Source: Cristatella mucedo
Taxonomy: Eukaryota > Bryozoa > Phylactolaemata > Cristatellidae
Assembly (NCBI GenBank): GCA_009760855.2
Contig: WPIO01000093.1
Location: 1,145,001-1,209,000 of the forward strand
Direction: 5' to 3'
DNA: 64,000 bases
The position numbers and the translations under genes are program-made. The notes below the pieces were generated by a model, which did no database searches, was not told the origin of the DNA, and saw only the letters and a list, made by a program, of their open reading frames with translations. Positions 63,266 to 64,000 of the stretch are shown here, one piece after another (the first letter of the stretch is position 1; each line of letters begins with the position of its first letter).

Positions 63266-63385
63266 ACATATATATGTATATATATATATATCTCCCTTTA
63301 TGCTGGAACAAAGAAGAGTGGCACAATCTTGGGATATCGCCTTGAGAAGTGAATCTCAAGCTAGGCGCTTAACAGCATCCACTCT

Positions 63386-63640
63386 CCTACTGCCGACTAT
63401 GGCACATCCTTTCTTGCCGTCCTGCGCTGCTACTTCCAAGCTACTCACTACCTCAACGGCTCTCCTGACTCAGCTATGCTTTTAACTTTCTTTTCGTTAG
63501 TGAGACAAAGTCTGTTGACTGCCGAGTGCGTACCAAAAGCCAATTTGGCTTTGAAGGCGCTGTAGAAAATGCTCCTGCGTAACTCCCACTTAGTCTTTGT
63601 GGATTTGTGCAGTTACAGACAGAGATACATTTACATATGC
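63386..63640 (+). mobile_element. LINE-B 3' fragment
   Basis: It begins CTCCTACTGCCGACTATGGC (CRLYG), continues CTACTTCCAAGCTACTCACT and GTGCGTACCAAAAGCCAATT, and ends with CTCCCACTTAGTCTTTGTGG, TGCAGTTACAGACAGAGATA and CATTTACAT. Confidence 0.85.
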
Positions 63641-64000
63641 TGAAGAAAGCCAGCTCACGACCTTGGTTGCTAGAGGTGAGCACTTCACCCCAGAGGCCGA
63701 GAGGGGGGCCGGTTGCTCAGAATTCGGTGTGTGCGAGTAGGCAGGGAGGGGGGCACAAGTCGACATCTGCGTACAGGCAGGTATTCATCGAATCAGGACG
63801 CACAGTGCGTCTACAGCGTGGCACCCGACAGTGCAACCTGATGTACAATGCAGACAAAGCTGGAGCATGACCGAGTGCGGCTGCTTGAGGGAAGCCAAGC
63901 AGTGGGCGACTACGATGGGCAGCTAGCCGTGCACGTCTGCTCGAAGGCACGCGAATCGAAGGCCCACACGTCACGCACACCGTTCTTCTCCTCTCTGCTC
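63641..64000. other. Unassigned sequence at window end
   Basis: Two overlapping antiparallel frames of 87 codons (63607-63870 plus, 63717-63980 minus) have no recognisable domain. Confidence 0.4.

Overview
This window is animal nuclear DNA. It has no operons or bacterial signals. Its coding sequence is split by GT-AG introns, and most of the rest is tRNA-derived SINEs, 5'-truncated CR1/L2-like LINEs and long microsatellites. The species cannot be fixed from the sequence. The rapidly evolving ankyrin gene, moderate base composition and CR1-plus-SINE repeat load would suit a lophotrochozoan such as a flatworm; this is inference only.

The main result is one conventional gene on the minus strand, from 58296 down to 31020. 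Twenty-two exons can be placed to the base. They join in a single open frame of 1,014 residues plus a stop, with matching phases at all 21 junctions. The product is the animal ANKRD28/ANKRD44/ANKRD52 protein, the ankyrin-repeat regulatory subunit of protein phosphatase 6. It runs from a few residues after the usual N-terminus (motif GDADEVRAL) to the last repeats (GHTPALSCA). Only the first, very short coding exon is unassigned. The introns range from 103 bases to 6.3 kb, and the long ones are filled with LINEs and SINEs.

From 1 to 31 kb I find no host gene. This part is repeat territory: LINE-A copies (tail ending in ATT repeats), one long but dead LINE-B copy at 8.85-11.75 kb, two tRNA-derived SINE families, CT/GA, CTCTCTGT, TA and CGCTC-type simple arrays, and unassigned sequence. 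A CpG-rich patch at 19.24-19.60 kb could be a promoter or first exon. From 58.3 to 64 kb, upstream of the gene, there are more LINE and SINE fragments and two weak candidates for the missing first exon.

The repeats form a layered system. SINE1 carries a 3' tail nearly identical to that of LINE-A, the arrangement expected if LINE-A machinery mobilises SINE1. Several insertions are nested: SINE1 in LINE-B, LINE-A in LINE-A, and SINE2 in a CR1 copy. A second SINE family (SINE2) has a different tail whose partner LINE I cannot identify. I found no novel defence, CRISPR or viral system here.
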